Assembly: GCF_027563345.1 (NCBI RefSeq)
Contig: NZ_JAMKBK010000005.1
DNA from: Psychrobacillus psychrodurans
GTDB taxonomy: Bacteria; Bacillota; Bacilli; Bacillales_A; Planococcaceae
DNA length: 64,000 bases
Direction: 5' to 3' (one strand)
Shown: in pieces, positions 61,586 through 64,000 of the stretch
Position numbering within the stretch: position 1 is the stretch's first letter
How the letters are laid out: the number at the start of each line of letters is the position of its first letter
The notes under the pieces: generated by a model
Seen by the model: only the letters and a program-made list of their open reading frames with translations
Told to the model about the DNA's origin: nothing
Databases searched by the model: none
Program-made: the position numbers and the translations under genes

Positions 61586-63283
61586 TTGAAACTAAAAGGA
61601 AAGCTGATTAGTACTTATTTGATAATTACGGTATTCATCTTTGTAGTGGCAGGTGTGTCATTGTTAGCACTTGGTGCTACTAACCAACACTCGAAAGAAA
61701 TGTATCATAATCGTGTTATACCTTTAACGGTTGTAGTTGAAATGGCAAGCTTAACAGAAAATACGAGGGTACAAATGCTGTCTGCAGTGTTAAATGAAAG
61801 TCCTGAAAAGACGCAAACAGCAAAAACGAATATGGAAGAAGTGTCGTTACTCATCGAGCAGTACCGGGGGCTAGTACTTGATGAGAATGGGGAAAAAGCC
61901 ATTACGAAATTTGAAACAGATTGGAATGCATTTACAACTATAGTTCAATCGAATATCGGATTAGTTAATGCTGGTAACTATAATGATGCCCTTGCTGGTC
62001 TAAGAGCGGGTGAGGAAGCATTTGCGGTTTCTAGAGATAGTTTACTAGTATTAAAAGATAGAAATATCTCCCTTGCGGAGGAACTGAATAATATCAACAA
62101 GTCAGCATTTGAAACGAATCGATTCATCGTATTTGTCATTACATTTGTTGCATTGATAGTAGCTGTTGTCATTGGTGTTGTTATGGGCAACAAAATTGGA
62201 AATCCAACACGTAAAGTAGCAGAAAGACTGGTGGAAATTGCATCTGGTGATTTAACCAAGTCACCATTAATTACGAAGCGAAAAGATGAAATTGGAATGT
62301 TGGTCAATGCTACAAATGAGATGCAACAAGATTTACAAAATGTTATTTCTGAAATACATTTGGCTTCCAATACATTATCAAGTCAATCCGAGCAATTATC
62401 TCAATCAGCAGAACAAGTTAAAGTTGGTAGTGAGCAAATCGCGACCACAATGCATGAGCTTGCAAATGGGGCAGAGACACAGGCGTCCAGTGCGTCGGAT
62501 ATTTCTGAAATGATGGATGGTTTTGCACAAGCTATTCAAAGTTCGGATGAATCGAGTAGAGGTATTGTTGAAGATTCTCGCTTGGTGACACTAGGTGCGG
62601 AGGATGGACAGCAGTTAATGGAACTATCCGTTAATAAAATGAAAGATATCGATGGAATTGTCAAAGGCTCTGTGGACCGAGTAAAAGGATTAGACGACAA
62701 GACGAATGAAATATCAACCCTAGTTGAGGTTATTCAATCTATCGCCGATCAAACAAACTTATTGGCTTTGAATGCAGCAATTGAAGCAGCAAGAGCAGGA
62801 GAGCATGGAAAAGGATTTGCAGTTGTAGCAGATGAGGTGAGAAAGCTTGCGGAGCAAGTATCCCATTCAGTTGGAGAAATTACCGATATTGTCGCAACCA
62901 TACAAAATGAATCTCAATCAGTAGTTACCACTTTAGAGAACGGTTATAAAGAAGTAACAGATGGAACAGATCAGATACAACGTACTGGTGAAAAATTTAA
63001 AGAAATTACAATTGGTATTCATGCAATGACAGAAAAAGTAGAGCAGATTTCAAAGAATCTAGCCCAAGTTAGCGCAAATAGCCAACAGATTAATGCATCT
63101 GTTCAAGAAATTGCTTCCGTTTCAGAGGAATCTGCTGCTGGTGTAGAAGAGACAGCTGCGTCCGCTGAGGAATCCGTTGGTTCAATGGAAGAAGTGGTAG
63201 CAAGCTCCCAACATTTGGCGACAATTGCTATGAACCTTGCTGATGCAGTTTCTAAATTTAAAACAACTAAAATAGCAGAATAA
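61586..63283 (+). CDS. Methyl-accepting chemotaxis protein
   Basis: A 565-aa membrane receptor. TTG 61586 has AGGGGG 8 bp upstream and starts MKLKGKLISTYLIITVFIF, a typical first membrane helix; TTG 61556 lacks a site. A four-helix-bundle sensor domain (about 35-180) and the second helix (about 183-203, VFVITFVALIVAVVIGVVMG) precede HAMP. The signalling domain contains the invariant tip IADQTNLLALNAAIEAARAG followed by EHGKGFAVVADEVRKLAEQ. It would signal to CheA/CheW; ligand unknown. It is orphan in this window, without neighbouring che genes. Confidence 0.94.
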   Translation: MKLKGKLISTYLIITVFIFVVAGVSLLALGATNQHSKEMYHNRVIPLTVVVEMASLTENTRVQMLSAVLNESPEKTQTAKTNMEEVSLLIEQYRGLVLDENGEKAITKFETDWNAFTTIVQSNIGLVNAGNYNDALAGLRAGEEAFAVSRDSLLVLKDRNISLAEELNNINKSAFETNRFIVFVITFVALIVAVVIGVVMGNKIGNPTRKVAERLVEIASGDLTKSPLITKRKDEIGMLVNATNEMQQDLQNVISEIHLASNTLSSQSEQLSQSAEQVKVGSEQIATTMHELANGAETQASSASDISEMMDGFAQAIQSSDESSRGIVEDSRLVTLGAEDGQQLMELSVNKMKDIDGIVKGSVDRVKGLDDKTNEISTLVEVIQSIADQTNLLALNAAIEAARAGEHGKGFAVVADEVRKLAEQVSHSVGEITDIVATIQNESQSVVTTLENGYKEVTDGTDQIQRTGEKFKEITIGIHAMTEKVEQISKNLAQVSANSQQINASVQEIASVSEESAAGVEETAASAEESVGSMEEVVASSQHLATIAMNLADAVSKFKTTKIAE

Positions 63284-63332
63284 AAAGTGCCTGGTTCTAA
63301 TGCAATTCTGAATTGTGTTAAACCAGGCATAT
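63284..63332. repeat. Hairpin repeat/terminator with AATTCTGAATTG core
   Basis: TGCCTGGTT and AACCAGGCA form the stem around TGCAATTCTGAATTGTGTT. The core AATTCTGAATTG is identical to that at 43378-43429. It follows the chemotaxis receptor stop by 1 bp and is followed by a T-rich tract, so it may terminate that gene. Confidence 0.7.
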
Positions 63333-63450
63333 TTATTTTTTATGAAAATAATTTAAAAGTTAAATTTGTAAGGTAGTAACATAGTGGAATTGAAATCGTG
63401 TAAAATGGAGAAGATGTTGGTTATATAGATAGTTTATAGGAGGTTAATAA

Positions 63451-63960
63451 ATGGAAAATAATGATATATTAATCAGATTAAGATATGCCCTAGATATTAA
63501 AAACAAAGACATGGTAGAGATTTTTAAACTAGGTGGCGTTGAACTTACAAAAGAAGATGTACTTAAAATTCTTACTAAATCAAAAGAAGATGATGATGTT
63601 GAAGTAGTGGAAGATGAAAATCATATGAAGTGTAACAACAAGATGTTGGAATCATTTTTGAATGGTTTAATCATACATAAAAGAGGTAAACAGGATCCAA
63701 AACAGGCACAATCTACTAATCCAGAGCCTGCAGAACAGCAGAAGGATCATGTGAATAATATACTCTTGAAGAAACTAAAAGTAGCTTTACAGTTAACAAC
63801 GGAAGATATGCTGGAAGTATTAGATGATGGCGGAATTATAGTATCTAAAGGTGAACTAGGTGCTATTTTAAGAAAACCAGGGCATCGTAATTATAAGGAA
63901 TGCGGGGATAATTTTGCACGCAAATTCCTTAAAGGATTAGCTGTAAAATACAGAGATTAA
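63451..63960 (+). CDS. DUF1456 (YehS-like) protein
   Basis: The 169-aa soluble protein contains two copies of DUF1456. Copy 1 covers about residues 3-76 (ILIRLRYALDIKNKDMVEIF ... NKMLESFLNGLIIHKRG), and copy 2 about 98-167 (ILLKKLKVALQLTTEDMLEV ... DNFARKFLKGLAVKYRD), joined by a Pro/Gln-rich linker. E. coli YehS has the same duplication. Function is unknown. AGGAGG is about 9 bp upstream of the ATG; a terminator closes the window. Confidence 0.9.
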   Translation: MENNDILIRLRYALDIKNKDMVEIFKLGGVELTKEDVLKILTKSKEDDDVEVVEDENHMKCNNKMLESFLNGLIIHKRGKQDPKQAQSTNPEPAEQQKDHVNNILLKKLKVALQLTTEDMLEVLDDGGIIVSKGELGAILRKPGHRNYKECGDNFARKFLKGLAVKYRD

Positions 63961-63965
63961 TAAAG

Positions 63966-63998
63966 AAGAGCGAATTCTAAATTGAGTTCGCTCTTCCT
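63966..63998 (+). terminator. Terminator after DUF1456 gene
   Basis: AAGAGCGAATTC, loop TAAATT, GAGTTCGCTCTT, with pyrimidine-rich sequence to the window end. Confidence 0.8.
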
Positions 63999-64000
63999 CT

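Overview
The window looks like chromosomal DNA of a low-GC Gram-positive bacterium of the Bacillales. Gene order from the DUF2179/NETI pair through purEKBCSQLFMNHD, yerA-yerB-yerC-pcrB-pcrA-ligA-yerH(camS), gatCAB, dgkB and rlmCD follows Bacillus subtilis closely, and many starts are TTG or GTG behind strong AGGAGG-type ribosome sites. Protein similarity and the style of the intergenic repeats suggest Psychrobacillus, Lysinibacillus or a related Planococcaceae-type genus; this is inference, not proof.

Layout. 1-0.74 kb: the 3' end of a 23S rRNA gene, an intact 5S gene with terminator, and a second, decayed 5S copy with its own terminator. 0.9-2.2 kb: a transposase orfA remnant and the DUF2179 and NETI genes. 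2.2-16.1 kb: the complete de novo purine operon (PRPP to IMP), controlled by paired PurR boxes, a good sigma-A promoter and a guanine-type riboswitch with terminator; a repeat array splits it between purN and purH. 16.5-29.3 kb: adenine deaminase-like YerA, YerB, YerC, PcrB, PcrA, LigA, the CamS lipoprotein, and the GatCAB amidotransferase. 29.3-30.4 kb: a large repeat array. 30.6-38.8 kb: S51 peptidase, thioredoxin-like protein, DgkB, cytochrome bd oxidase (cydA, cydB, tiny cydS), a YjjG-type HAD phosphatase, a YckD-like secreted protein, RlmCD. 38.8-46.5 kb: an accessory island behind rlmCD with a broken large serine recombinase, a frameshifted small gene, a DUF262/DUF1524/DUF4268 (GmrSD-like) cassette, an EcsC-like protein, an unknown protein and an HTH/zinc-ribbon protein. 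46.6-64 kb: BCCT transporter, DegV, bacillithiol transferase-like DinB protein, Dus, a two-component system with an ABC transporter, DUF4256, YgjP-type metalloprotease, GNAT, SRPBCC, a chemotaxis receptor and a DUF1456 protein.

The most unusual signal is in intergenic DNA. Four separate gaps (12.6-13.15, 29.36-30.42, 35.72-35.88 and 46.28-46.34 kb) hold short core motifs repeated at a 20-21 bp pitch, about two DNA helical turns. The cores are TACTTGC, its reverse complement GCAAGTA, AGCCCATAA and GGGGTAAA. The first two arrays are built of longer tandem units (three of 194 bp; six of 162 or 183 bp), and the second has an invariant 79-bp interval carrying an 11-bp perfect or near-perfect hairpin. 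I know of no described system with this architecture; iteron- or centromere-like protein binding is the most natural hypothesis. Other non-coding items are an apparent orphan TnpB-type omega RNA near 58.7 kb and several hairpin repeat families.
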